Numbered from the stretch's first letter, positions 16,669-24,741 are shown. The stretch: DNA of 34,622 bases from an uncultured Saprospiraceae bacterium (GCA_937921555.1 CAKZUV010000052.1:1-34622); one strand, 5' to 3'. Program-made: numbers and translations. The notes: a model not told the origin generated them from the letters alone.

Positions 16669-17436
16669 TTGAGTAGATCAACTAAAGTTCTTTCGGTTAT
16701 TTTATTTGTTCTGATTGTTGATCAGGCACTGAAGATATGGGTTAAAACCAACATGGTGTACGGGGAAGAAATTCCCATGATCGGCAACTGGGCACTATTA
16801 CATTTTGTCGAAAATCCGGGAATGGCCTTTGGAATTGAGTTTGGTGGAGAATGGGGAAAACTGGGGCTCAGTGTTTTCAGGATTGTGGCCGTTATTTTTC
16901 TCTCTTCTTATTTACAGATGCTGGTCAAGTCGAAGGTTCCACTAGGATTTTTGATCAGTGCGGGGCTTATTCTGGCCGGAGCCATCGGCAATATCATTGA
17001 CAGTGCCTTTTATGGATTGTTATTTTCTGATTCTACCCGTTACGCGGTCGCGGAATTTTTACCTGCCGGTGGTGGTTACGAAAGTTTCCTGCATGGCAGG
17101 GTGGTCGATATGTTCCATTTTCCATTATACGAAGGATATTTCCCCGAGTCGCTTCCCTACTGGGGAGGACAACGATTTGAATTTTTCCGGCCCGTATTTA
17201 ACGTAGCAGATATGTCGATTACGATTGGCGTGGCGAGTATTATTTTGTTTTACCGCAAGGTATTTAACTCGGAAGAATTGAATCCGGTTGATCCCAAGAC
17301 CGCTGCCGCTGCCACCGTTGCCGCTGACGGGGAAAACACCGAAAACACAGATACAACTCTGGGCGAACCAGCGGAAAGTACTACCCCGCTTACCGATCAG
17401 GCGGAGGGTGAACATGGAAATGAGAAGACCGAGTAG
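16669..17436 (+). CDS. lspA: Lipoprotein signal peptidase (signal peptidase II)
   Basis: LspA removes signal peptides from prolipoproteins in the inner membrane. The 255-residue protein has the four-span layout and both catalytic aspartates: Asp111 in GNIIDSAFYG and Asp181 in FNVADMSITIG; HFVENPGMAFGI in the first periplasmic loop is also typical. An insertion of about 40 residues between the two catalytic motifs (for example FLPAGGGYESFLHGR) and an Ala/Thr/Glu-rich tail of about 50 residues make it longer than the E. coli enzyme; extended loops are usual in Bacteroidota. The start is TTG at 16669, because an in-frame stop lies two codons upstream. Several lipoproteins in this window would be its substrates. 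Confidence 0.95.
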   Translation: MSRSTKVLSVILFVLIVDQALKIWVKTNMVYGEEIPMIGNWALLHFVENPGMAFGIEFGGEWGKLGLSVFRIVAVIFLSSYLQMLVKSKVPLGFLISAGLILAGAIGNIIDSAFYGLLFSDSTRYAVAEFLPAGGGYESFLHGRVVDMFHFPLYEGYFPESLPYWGGQRFEFFRPVFNVADMSITIGVASIILFYRKVFNSEELNPVDPKTAAAATVAADGENTENTDTTLGEPAESTTPLTDQAEGEHGNEKTE

Positions 17437-17476
17437 TTGTTGAGATATTGTTGAGCGTGTTCATTCAGTAATAGCC

Positions 17477-17514
17477 AAAAAAAGGCAGTAACGAAAACCG
17501 TTACTGCCTTTTTT
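17477..17514. terminator. Bidirectional terminator between lspA and ArsR-type gene
   Basis: A perfect stem of GGCAGTAACG and its complement, extended by A-T pairs, encloses AAAAC and is flanked by A and T tracts on both sides. It serves both convergent genes. Confidence 0.92.
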
Positions 17515-17533
17515 ATGTCTGGTGGTTCAGATA

Positions 17534-17884
17534 TTATTCTTCGTCCAGAAAATTATTTACCGCCAGTAAAACCTTTGACACTTTAGTATAATCGATTTTG
17601 TAGTGGATGAATTTCCCTTCCCGTTCGGTGAGCACGAGGCCTGCGTTGCGAAGGATGCGCAAATGCTGGGAAGTGATGGATTGTTCCAATTTAAGGGTGT
17701 TGTAAATCTTGTTGACATTAATGGAGTCGTGGCGATCAATGAACTCAAGAATTTTCATTCTGAGGGGATGCGTTAACGCGCGTAAAATTTCGGAAGATTC
17801 GAGGAGTGTTTCAGTTTTAAGAACAACTTTCGCCTTTCTCATAGAGGAGTTTTTAGTTTTGTGAGCTTCCTGATTTTGTAACAT
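17534..17884 (-). CDS. ArsR-type winged-helix regulator, paralogue 1
   Basis: This protein of up to 116 residues is one ArsR-like winged helix: LRALTHPLRMKILEFIDRHD, then KLEQSITSQHLRILRNAGLV with the recognition helix and EREGKFIHYKID as the wing. It has no cysteine at all, so the classical metal-sensing site is absent. It is clearly paralogous to the next gene (shared LEQS-[VI]-[AT]-SQHL-x-ILR-x-AG and GKFI-x-Y). The paralogue starts MRKQK, and an in-frame MRKAK here (ATG at 17842) suggests a 102-residue product; the upstream ATG at 17884 is the longest option. It probably acts as a dimeric DNA-binding repressor with unknown signal. Confidence 0.85.
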   Translation of the reverse strand: MLQNQEAHKTKNSSMRKAKVVLKTETLLESSEILRALTHPLRMKILEFIDRHDSINVNKIYNTLKLEQSITSQHLRILRNAGLVLTEREGKFIHYKIDYTKVSKVLLAVNNFLDEE

Positions 17885-17975
17885 AATAGAAGTCCGTCAG
17901 GTTGCTGCTTACAGGTATAAATTAAATCACTAGCAAATATGCGTTTTTTATTTATTTAAATGAAAAAATTTCAAA

Positions 17976-18013
17976 AAAAAATGCTGTAAACCTATTGATT
18001 TACAGCATTTTTT
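17976..18013 (-). terminator. Terminator of ArsR-type paralogue 2
   Basis: A perfect 10-bp stem (atgctgtaaa and its complement) with an 8-base loop is followed on the minus strand by eight or more T. It lies about 105 bp after the stop of the 18119-18457 gene and separates the two ArsR-type genes. Confidence 0.85.
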
Positions 18014-18118
18014 GTGCGAAACACATAACAAATACTATTTTCTTAAAAAAGTACAATATAAATTATGTGTAAGAACGACGTTATTTAGCAACGTCTGTGC
18101 AGAGTGGTGTAACTTTAA

Positions 18119-18457
18119 TTACGCCGCTAATTCTTCTACTAATCGCGAGATTTGAGACAAACGGTCCTTATCCAGCGAGTAATAAATAAATTTCCCCTGT
18201 CGATCTGTCGCGACTACACCAGCTCTTCTAAGAATTGCCAGATGTTGTGATGCAACGGATTGCTCCAGTCTTAGTTTAATGTAAATATCAGTAACGGTCA
18301 TCTTGTCGTTTTCTTCCAGAAGGTCGATGATGCTCTGACGTAATTTGTGATTGACTGCTCTTAAAACTAGAACCGCTTTGCGAAGTTCGGCATAATCCAG
18401 CTGGATTTCCCTATTGCCTTTCTTCAAAACGATTGTCTCGTTTTTTTGCTTTCTCAT
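18119..18457 (-). CDS. ArsR-type winged-helix regulator, paralogue 2
   Basis: The 112-residue protein has the same fold and motif order as its neighbour: LRAVNHKLRQSIIDLLEEND, RLEQSVASQHLAILRRAGVV (recognition helix) and RQGKFIYYSLDKDRL (wing). It also lacks cysteine. The N-terminus starts MRKQKNETIVLKKGNREIQL and is lysine/arginine-rich. The pair probably arose by tandem duplication, but each copy has its own terminator. A palindrome lies 38 bp upstream of the start (18495-18540) and could be its operator; a related palindrome occurs near 31166. The inducing signal is unknown. Confidence 0.86.
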   Translation of the reverse strand: MRKQKNETIVLKKGNREIQLDYAELRKAVLVLRAVNHKLRQSIIDLLEENDKMTVTDIYIKLRLEQSVASQHLAILRRAGVVATDRQGKFIYYSLDKDRLSQISRLVEELAA

Positions 18458-18494
18458 ACTATGTTTTTTAAAAATTAAATAGAATAATAATATT

Positions 18495-18540
18495 AAGTAC
18501 GTGAATAAAATTGTATATAAGTTAATTTATCCATGTACTT
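18495..18540. promoter_or_regulatory. Imperfect palindrome, copy A of a two-copy intergenic motif
   Basis: The arms AAGTACGTGAATAAAATT (18495-18512) and AATTTATCCATGTACTT (18524-18540) pair with one wobble, one mismatch and one bulge. The same outline, TATTA(A)AGTAyGTG to CCAyGTACTTACA, is found at 31161-31210. It is upstream of the ArsR-type paralogue 2 start. Confidence 0.6.
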
Positions 18541-18645
18541 ACATCTCAATTAGCCAAAAACTATACCAACCGAAAAACATTAGATAATTGGGTAAGGTAT
18601 AAAGCACTTGACTATGAGCCAAAAATAGAAATTTTTATTATAAAA

Positions 18646-19359
18646 TCACATTTTTTTACCATTCATTATTTTATTTAATACGTTTGGTCGGGGCGTGGTA
18701 ATATTGGGATTTTTAAAATAAAAAGGAGCACTGTAAGCCACATCGGCAAAATCTTTTGCCTCCCATTTGCGCAAAGCGGGACCGATCAAATGAGTTGAAA
18801 TGCTTATAAGTGGCTGAAAATCAGCATTTGAGGCGGTGATCACCGTTTGGGCTTTTTCAACAGCGTTTCCGCAAAAAATTACTTTTTTATTATTTTTCAG
18901 TTGCTCGGCAAAAGCGTTTTCGTCCAGGATCAGCGCTTCGGTGCCTGTCAGTTTATTATTATTTGCGTCAAAAACAGCCGTATAAACTTCCATCCGGCGG
19001 GCATCAATCAGTGGGATGTATAATGCGGCTTCCTTTCGGAGATCGTGGGCAGCCGAAGCGAGTGCTTTCAGGGTACTCACTGCAATGAGTGGCTTGTCGA
19101 GGGCGTAACAAATTCCCTTGGCGGCGGAGAGTCCAATCCGAAGCCCCGTGTATGATCCAGGCCCCATACTGACGGAGACGGCGGAGAGTTCTGCCAGCGT
19201 CCGTCCGGCTTCGTTCGTGCAGGCTTCTACAAACACGGTAATCTGCGACGCGTGGGTAAACCGTTCTGTTCCTTCGCGGGAAGCCAGAATGGTCGTTCCT
19301 TCACTGAGACAAACAGAACAGAATTCCGCGGAGGTTTCGATGTGCAAGAGAAGGGGCAT
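18646..19359 (-). CDS. tsaB: tRNA threonylcarbamoyladenosine biosynthesis protein TsaB
   Basis: TsaB is the scaffold partner of TsaD in making t6A37 on ANN-decoding tRNAs. The 237-residue protein has the family N-terminus (LLLHIETSAEFCSVCLSEG), the SQI segment, and the highly conserved MGPGSYTGLRIGLSAAKG, then LIAVSTLKALA and IPLIDARRMEVYTAVFD. It is an ASKHA-fold protein of normal length that lacks the TsaD metal-binding histidines. A perfect minus-strand TAACTTTG lies 32 bp upstream of the ATG. The gene is monocistronic as far as can be seen. Confidence 0.95.
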   Translation of the reverse strand: MPLLLHIETSAEFCSVCLSEGTTILASREGTERFTHASQITVFVEACTNEAGRTLAELSAVSVSMGPGSYTGLRIGLSAAKGICYALDKPLIAVSTLKALASAAHDLRKEAALYIPLIDARRMEVYTAVFDANNNKLTGTEALILDENAFAEQLKNNKKVIFCGNAVEKAQTVITASNADFQPLISISTHLIGPALRKWEAKDFADVAYSAPFYFKNPNITTPRPNVLNKIMNGKKM

Positions 19360-19390
19360 GATGGATTGATTTTTTTATTTTAAACAACTG

Positions 19391-19398
19391 CAAAGTTA
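19391..19398 (-). promoter_or_regulatory. Putative tsaB -7 element
   Basis: Minus-strand TAACTTTG followed by C matches TAnnTTTG exactly, 31 bp upstream of the start codon. Confidence 0.5.
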
Positions 19399-19501
19399 TG
19401 GCTTCTTTGGATAAGGAAGGTGGAGTAAAGAATCTTAGGAATGGCAAATAAATAAGTGCAGATTCTAGGCGAACTATTTTTACATCAATCAAAGAAGCAA
19501 A

Positions 19502-19603
19502 ATGAAAATTATGCTGTGTATAATGACCATTTTGTTGATGCAGAGTGATGCAAAAAGAGGAAGTATAGAATCGTATTTTATTTATTTAACATTCCTTAAT
19601 TAA
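19502..19603 (+). pseudogene. Short ORF resembling a cut-off secretory gene start
   Basis: This 33-codon frame begins MKIMLCIMTILLMQSDAKRG, which looks like a signal peptide, then runs into the 37-bp direct repeat (coding SIESYFIYLTFL) and stops. It may be the remnant of a gene cut at the repeat, or chance. Nothing else is found in this 278-bp gap between tsaB and rlmN. Confidence 0.2.
19562..19598 (+). repeat. 37-bp perfect direct repeat, copy 1
   Basis: All 37 bases, starting AGTATAGAATCG and ending AACATTCCTTA, recur at 24693-24729 in the same orientation. The sequences on either side of the two copies are unrelated. The copies are about 5.1 kb apart and enclose rlmN, the histidine kinase and the TonB-dependent receptor. 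Confidence 0.9.
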
Positions 19604-19637
19604 TAGAGGATTGATTTGGAATAATTTTTTCAACAAA

Positions 19638-20687
19638 TCAGCCCTTATTCGCCAACTGCCCGCACGCCGCGTCAATGTCCTTTCCCCGGCTTCTTCGCAC
19701 CGTCACCATCACCCCTTCTTTTCGCAGATAGGCCGCAAAATCATCAATCTTATGCTCGGCAGATTTCAGAAATGGTGCTCCGTCAATCGGATTATACTCG
19801 ATGATGTTGACCCGGACAGGAAATCGCTTACAGAGTTTGACCAAACGTTTTGCATCGTCGATGCTATCATTAAAATTTTGAAAAGTAATGTATTCGTAAC
19901 TGATCCGGTTCTTTGTTTTTTGATAAAAATAAGCAATCGAATCCATCAGAATATCCAGACTGTTCTGCTCGTTGATCGGCATAATTTCGTTGCGCTTTTC
20001 ATCATCCGCAGCGTGGAGCGACAGGGCCAGATTAAATCGTACCTCGTCGTCTGCCAACTTACGGATCATTTTCGCAATTCCTGCCGTACTAACGGTGATG
20101 CGACGGGCCGACATATTCAGTCCTTCCGGCGCGGAAATTTTTTCGATACTCTCCAGTACATTTCTATACGCCAAAAGCGGTTCGCCCATTCCCATGTAAA
20201 CGATGTTCGTCAGTGGATAACCAAAAGTCTCTTCGCACTGACGATTCACCAAAACGACTTGATCAAATATCTCGGCCGCATCTAAATTACGCACCCGTTT
20301 CATCCTGCCCGTAGCACAAAAAGTGCAGGTCAGACTACAACCGACCTGAGAAGAAACACAAACCGTAAATCGCTTATCCGCCGGCACTGGAATCAGGACC
20401 GCCTCGATCAAATGTCCATCGTGGAGTCGGTAACGGGACTTAATCGTTCCGTCCAGACTACGCTGTACTTTATCTTCCTGAATTGCGTTAATAATAAAAT
20501 GCTCGTCCAGAATGGATCGGAGTTCTTTGGACAAATTGGTCATCTCCGCAAAAGTGTGGACCCCCTTTTGCCACAACCATTCGTAGACCTGCTTTGCCCG
20601 GAAACCCTGCTGTTTCATAGCTTTAAACCAGTGCGTTAATTCGGCGCGGCTCAGTTTACGAATATCTGTTTTAACAATTGTAGTCAT
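19638..20687 (-). CDS. rlmN: 23S rRNA/tRNA (adenine-C2)-methyltransferase RlmN
   Basis: RlmN is a radical-SAM enzyme that makes m2A2503 in 23S rRNA and m2A37 in some tRNAs. The 349-residue protein has the CxxxCxxC cluster C117-S-L-T-C121-T-F-C124, the catalytic cysteine candidates Cys110 (FTVCVSSQVG) and Cys342 (DAACGQLA), NIVYMGMGEPL, and RRITVSTAG. Length and motif order are normal for the family. There is a minus-strand TAACTTTG only 7 bp upstream of the ATG, so the transcript may be nearly leaderless. It is divergent from the histidine kinase gene with a 101-bp gap. Confidence 0.96.
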   Translation of the reverse strand: MTTIVKTDIRKLSRAELTHWFKAMKQQGFRAKQVYEWLWQKGVHTFAEMTNLSKELRSILDEHFIINAIQEDKVQRSLDGTIKSRYRLHDGHLIEAVLIPVPADKRFTVCVSSQVGCSLTCTFCATGRMKRVRNLDAAEIFDQVVLVNRQCEETFGYPLTNIVYMGMGEPLLAYRNVLESIEKISAPEGLNMSARRITVSTAGIAKMIRKLADDEVRFNLALSLHAADDEKRNEIMPINEQNSLDILMDSIAYFYQKTKNRISYEYITFQNFNDSIDDAKRLVKLCKRFPVRVNIIEYNPIDGAPFLKSAEHKIDDFAAYLRKEGVMVTVRRSRGKDIDAACGQLANKG

Positions 20688-20694
20688 TAGCTGA

Positions 20695-20702
20695 CAAAGT
20701 TA
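20695..20702 (-). promoter_or_regulatory. Putative rlmN -7 element, very close to the start codon
   Basis: Minus-strand TAACTTTG matches TAnnTTTG and ends 7 bp before the rlmN ATG. A start site 5-7 bp downstream would leave almost no leader. Confidence 0.4.
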
Positions 20703-20718
20703 CGCAATTTTGTTTTCG

Positions 20719-20726
20719 TATCTTTG
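20719..20726 (+). promoter_or_regulatory. Putative -7 element for the histidine kinase-receptor pair
   Basis: TATCTTTG matches TAnnTTTG exactly, 62 bp before the kinase ATG and 16 bp from the divergent rlmN element. A small hairpin lies in the presumed leader. Confidence 0.5.
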
Positions 20727-20734
20727 TCCTGCAG

Positions 20735-20752
20735 CCGGGTATTTCTACCCGG
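20735..20752 (+). other. Leader hairpin upstream of the histidine kinase
   Basis: CCGGGTA and TACCCGG form a 7-bp perfect stem with a TTTC loop, about 9 bp after the -7 element. It is not followed by a T-tract, so it is more likely a 5'-end stabilising structure than a terminator. Confidence 0.4.
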
Positions 20753-20788
20753 ATTATTCCAAACCATCAAATCAAATCAAGCCTTCGG

Positions 20789-21928
20789 ATGGAGCTGTAC
20801 GCTAAAAAGTCAAGATGGAAATTATCTCTTTTTTGGGTAGCCATGATTATCCTGGCCATTTCAACCCTCTATACCAACCATATTGCTACGGAACTGGCCG
20901 AGGGAGAACGCAACAAAGCGGATATTTGGGCAAGAACAATTGATTACATAAACGATGGAGAAAACCTGGACGAGGATTTAACGATTCCTTACGCTGCGAT
21001 TGAAGACATGAAAATTCCCGTCATCATGGTAACCGAAACGGGAAAAATTGGTGATAGTGCGAATTTTCCGGAAGGAGCCGACCTAGAGGCAGAGTTAAAA
21101 AGCTTGAAAAATAGTGGTATCCCACCCATCGAAGGAACCGGATATGCCCGGTTTATCTACTATAAACACACGCGTACCTTAACGCTGTTAACTTACTTTC
21201 CTCTTTTGCAATTGCTATTTTTCGCCGTCTTTGCGGGCATCGGATATCTACTATTCAGCTCAGCCCGTCGTTCCGAACAGAATCAAGTTTGGGTCGGAAT
21301 GGCCAAGGAAACGGCTCATCAGCTCGGTACGCCAATTTCAGGAATTATCGGCTGGATCGATCACCTGCGTGTGCTCAAACCAGATGAGGAAGAGGTCCAG
21401 GAAGTACTCGACGAACTGGGCAACGACGTAGAACGTCTCAATTTGATTGCGGACCGCTTCTCTAAGATTGGTTCTGAACCTAAGCTGACTCCGGTTAATA
21501 TTTATCAGGAATTAGACGAATGCCGCAACTATATGCAGCGTCGGGCCAGTCGGAAAACAGTATTCGACTTCCCTTCACCGGATCAGATCATGAACGTTAA
21601 TATCAATCCGCCACTCTTTGCCTGGGTTGTTGAAAATTTACTCCGGAACGCCCTGGATGCGATGGGTGGAAAAGGTAAAATATCCGCTCGGGTAACCGAA
21701 GAAGATAAATTTGTCAATATTGAGATCAGTGATACCGGAAAAGGAATACCTTCCAATAAATTCAAGACCGTTTTTGAGCCTGGTTTTACCACCAAAAAGA
21801 GAGGATGGGGACTTGGTCTTTCACTGGCCAAACGCATTATAGAATCCTATCATTCTGGCAGGATATTTGTAAAAAAATCAGGTATTGACGAGGGAACTAC
21901 TTTTGTCATTAAACTTCCCAAAGGATAA
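20789..21928 (+). CDS. Membrane-bound sensor histidine kinase
   Basis: The 379-residue protein has two membrane spans (about residues 12-30 and 133-157) around a periplasmic domain of about 100 residues, and no HAMP domain: the H-box (MAKETAHQLGTPISGIIGW, phospho-acceptor His177) follows the second span directly. The HATPase domain has an N-box (ENLLRNALDAMGG, Asn287), DTGKGIPS, FEPGFTTKKRGWGLGL and a glycine-rich end. The variant H-box with HQLGTPISG is common in Bacteroidota kinases. No response regulator is adjacent, so this is an orphan kinase here. The TonB-dependent receptor starts 25 bp downstream, suggesting co-transcription. Confidence 0.93.
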   Translation: MELYAKKSRWKLSLFWVAMIILAISTLYTNHIATELAEGERNKADIWARTIDYINDGENLDEDLTIPYAAIEDMKIPVIMVTETGKIGDSANFPEGADLEAELKSLKNSGIPPIEGTGYARFIYYKHTRTLTLLTYFPLLQLLFFAVFAGIGYLLFSSARRSEQNQVWVGMAKETAHQLGTPISGIIGWIDHLRVLKPDEEEVQEVLDELGNDVERLNLIADRFSKIGSEPKLTPVNIYQELDECRNYMQRRASRKTVFDFPSPDQIMNVNINPPLFAWVVENLLRNALDAMGGKGKISARVTEEDKFVNIEISDTGKGIPSNKFKTVFEPGFTTKKRGWGLGLSLAKRIIESYHSGRIFVKKSGIDEGTTFVIKLPKG

Positions 21929-21953
21929 CCTCCCGGAGGGCTAAGCACAGCAA

Positions 21954-24626
21954 ATGTCAGGGAATTTTTTCACATCTTTCAAAATGCCTTTTCAGAAACT
22001 ATGGACCATTCCGATGGTCATGGTATTGCTCTTCTTTTGCACTCATCTTTCAGCTAATTTTCGAATAGATTTTAATACGGTCGATTTGACCATTACCGTC
22101 AGAGATGGGGGTAGCGGCGAGGAACTTGTGGGCGTTTCTGTTTTTACGGATGATCAAAAATTCGTCGGATTTACCGATATACAGGGACAGGTTCAATTGC
22201 CCGTTTTGTCCCATCGGGAAATAGTTAACTTTTCATACGTCGGTTACGATGAACTAAGGATCCCTTATTTTGAATTGCGTAAGGATGGTGGAAATATTAA
22301 AATGTTTGCCTCAACTAATCTGGTGGACAGTATTGTGGTCGTAGGACGACGGGATGATCCGGTGGAGGAAATTCCATACATCGTGGAACGGGTTACACAA
22401 GAACAAATTGCGTTCACCAATTCGCAAACACCCGCCGATGCCCTGGCGGCCAACGCGGATGTCTTTGTTCAAAAATCACAGTTAGGTGGAGGAAGTCCGA
22501 TTATCCGTGGATTTGAAGCTAATAAATTATTGTTGGTAATTGATGGTGTGAGAATGAATAATGCGATCTACCGGTCAGGTCATTTACAAAATTCGATTAC
22601 GCTGGATAATGCCATTATCGATCAGGCCGAAGTCATTTACGGGCCCGGTTCGCTTATGTATGGCAGCGATGCGCTGGGTGGTGTTATTCATTTCAGGACC
22701 CGCGATCCAAAAATATTATATGATCTTTCCGCCGGAGAAAGTAAAATGGCCGTAGGGGCATATACGCGGTTTTCAAGCGCCAACCGGGAAAAAGCATTGC
22801 ATCTGGATCTTGATTATCGCAGCCGGGAATGGGGGACCATGACCAGCCTTACTTTCGCCAATTACGGTGATTTGAGAGTAGGATCCAACCGGCCCACCGA
22901 ATTTCCTAATCAGAGTATCCGACCATATTCGCAGCTAAGAATTGAGGGACAGGATCAGATTGCCGGGCCGTGGCAAAGTCAGGATATTTTGCGATCAACC
23001 GGTTACAGCCAGTTTGATTTATTACAAAAAGTAAAATACCAGCCCAGCGATAGCTTATATTTTATTCTGAATGTTCAATACTCCACTTCTACCAATGTTC
23101 CGCGCTTTGACAATCTGCAGGACACCCTTGGTTCTGCCCAGGAACTCAAATGGTCTGAATGGTATTACGGACCACAGAAAAGATTTTTATCTTCTTTGAA
23201 AGTAAGAATGCTGAAACCAAATTTCCTTTACGACAAAGGAACCATCATCGGAGCTTTCCAGAAAATAGACGAAGACCGGCTGAAAAGAAAATTTGCGGGC
23301 GCACAAAGAACCTTTAACAATGAAGAAGTCTTTGTTTACAGTCTAACTCTCGACTTTGACAAATCGCTAAATAAAAGAGGGACGCATACTTTGTCCTATG
23401 GTTTAGATGGCGCGTACAATCAGGTTTACTCAGACGCTGGAAAAATTCATATAACGACGGGATTGGTTTCAAGAGGTGGCGTTTTTACACGCTATCCCAG
23501 CGACCAGAGTTCTACTACGGCAATGGGAGGATATTTGAATTATAAAATCCGTTCAAGAGATTCTGTTTTTGTTTTTAATGCAGGAGCTCGCTACTCGACG
23601 GTCAGCCTTTTTGCCAAATATGATTCGGCGGATCTTGATTTGATCGAATGGCCCTCAGAATATGTTAACGAAGGAGTGACCGCCAAAAATGATGATTTGA
23701 CGTGGGGTGCTGGATTTACCATAAATACCAAAAATAAATGGCAGGTCAGAGCACTGACTTCTACCGCCTTCCGTTCACCCAATATTGATGATTTTGCAAA
23801 ACTCAGGGTGCAAAATCAATTTGCAGTACTGCCGAATACAGACTTGAGGCCGGAGCGGTCCATCAGTGGAGAACTAACGCTGGGTAAAGAATTTGGCCGG
23901 GCTACGCCGGATGGGGGAACTTCCTTTCGGATGAGCGGAACCGGATTTTATACGTACCTGAAAGACGCAATCGTTCGTCGTTTGAGCACACAACCTAATG
24001 GAGACAGCACCATTATCGTAGAAAACGAACCCAATCCACTATTTAACGTACAGCAAAATATCAATCAGAATTATGCGATCGTTTATGGATGGTCCGGAAA
24101 TATTGAATTTAAAATAAAAGATACCTGGCGTCTGAAAGCGGGGATGAGTTACACCAAAGGGCGTAGTCAGCTGATTATTGACTCTCCGGGAGGGACCGTG
24201 CCTCCTCTGGATACGCTGGTACCGCTGGCGCATATTCCTCCCCGGTACGGCCAGGTAGGATTGATGTATAAAAAAGGCCGCTTTAAAATAGAAGGGATCG
24301 CTCGCTTTGCAGCGGAAAAACCGTTTAGTGAATACGCGGTGACTTCCGCCAATTACGATACGAATAAAAATCTGATTCTGGAACGCGGAGGTAGTTCTGA
24401 TAATATTGAATTTACGCCTCACCAATTGAACGAAAATGGTGAAATTCAGTATCTGGGGGCACTAGGCTGGACGACTTACAACCTTTATTCTTCCCTAAAA
24501 CTCAGTCAGCAGATTACCGTTAATCTGGCGGTAGAAAATCTGATAGATCTTAATTATATACCGTTTTCATCTGGTATAGGTGCGCCGGGCAGAAACTTCA
24601 TCTTAACCATCCGGGGAAAATTCTAA
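21954..24626 (+). CDS. TonB-dependent outer-membrane receptor with carboxypeptidase-regulatory-like domain
   Basis: The 890-residue receptor has a signal segment (about residues 14-34, LWTIPMVMVLLFFCTHLSA), a carboxypeptidase-regulatory-like domain at about 43-120 (DLTITVRDGGSGEELVGVSV, then FTDIQGQVQLP and FSYVGYDE), a plug domain at about 125-245 (TPADALAANADVFVQKSQLG, IIRGFEANKLLLVIDGVRMN, EVIYGPGSLMYGSDALGGVI) and a 22-strand-type beta barrel ending NFILTIRGKF with terminal Phe. A start at the ATG at 21984 would also give a good signal peptide. The barrel motif SSTAFRSPNIDD-like (TSTAFRSPNIDDFAKLRVQN) recalls haem/siderophore receptors, but the ligand is not determinable. No SusD-like partner follows. 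It lies 25 bp behind the histidine kinase gene. Confidence 0.93.
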   Translation: MSGNFFTSFKMPFQKLWTIPMVMVLLFFCTHLSANFRIDFNTVDLTITVRDGGSGEELVGVSVFTDDQKFVGFTDIQGQVQLPVLSHREIVNFSYVGYDELRIPYFELRKDGGNIKMFASTNLVDSIVVVGRRDDPVEEIPYIVERVTQEQIAFTNSQTPADALAANADVFVQKSQLGGGSPIIRGFEANKLLLVIDGVRMNNAIYRSGHLQNSITLDNAIIDQAEVIYGPGSLMYGSDALGGVIHFRTRDPKILYDLSAGESKMAVGAYTRFSSANREKALHLDLDYRSREWGTMTSLTFANYGDLRVGSNRPTEFPNQSIRPYSQLRIEGQDQIAGPWQSQDILRSTGYSQFDLLQKVKYQPSDSLYFILNVQYSTSTNVPRFDNLQDTLGSAQELKWSEWYYGPQKRFLSSLKVRMLKPNFLYDKGTIIGAFQKIDEDRLKRKFAGAQRTFNNEEVFVYSLTLDFDKSLNKRGTHTLSYGLDGAYNQVYSDAGKIHITTGLVSRGGVFTRYPSDQSSTTAMGGYLNYKIRSRDSVFVFNAGARYSTVSLFAKYDSADLDLIEWPSEYVNEGVTAKNDDLTWGAGFTINTKNKWQVRALTSTAFRSPNIDDFAKLRVQNQFAVLPNTDLRPERSISGELTLGKEFGRATPDGGTSFRMSGTGFYTYLKDAIVRRLSTQPNGDSTIIVENEPNPLFNVQQNINQNYAIVYGWSGNIEFKIKDTWRLKAGMSYTKGRSQLIIDSPGGTVPPLDTLVPLAHIPPRYGQVGLMYKKGRFKIEGIARFAAEKPFSEYAVTSANYDTNKNLILERGGSSDNIEFTPHQLNENGEIQYLGALGWTTYNLYSSLKLSQQITVNLAVENLIDLNYIPFSSGIGAPGRNFILTIRGKF

Positions 24627-24692
24627 CCCAAATTCAGGTATAACCCAAATATTTGTGATTTTTTTTGTTTAATTGCTTATCTTGTGTTCGGC

Positions 24693-24729
24693 AGTATAGA
24701 ATCGTATTTTATTTATTTAACATTCCTTA
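24693..24729 (+). repeat. 37-bp perfect direct repeat, copy 2
   Basis: This copy is identical to 19562-19598 over 37 bases. It marks the left side of the AT-rich restriction-modification island; a TATCTTTG element begins 13 bp later. No third copy or matching right-hand border was found near 27000. Confidence 0.9.
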
Positions 24730-24741
24730 TAACGAAAAAAT

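Noticed and set aside
19611-20285. 224-codon plus-strand frame
   Set aside because: It is antisense to rlmN, which has complete radical-SAM motifs.
21929-21953. CCTCCCGGAGG hairpin between kinase and receptor as a terminator
   Set aside because: The stem is only four base pairs with no T-tract, and the 25-bp spacing favours co-transcription.
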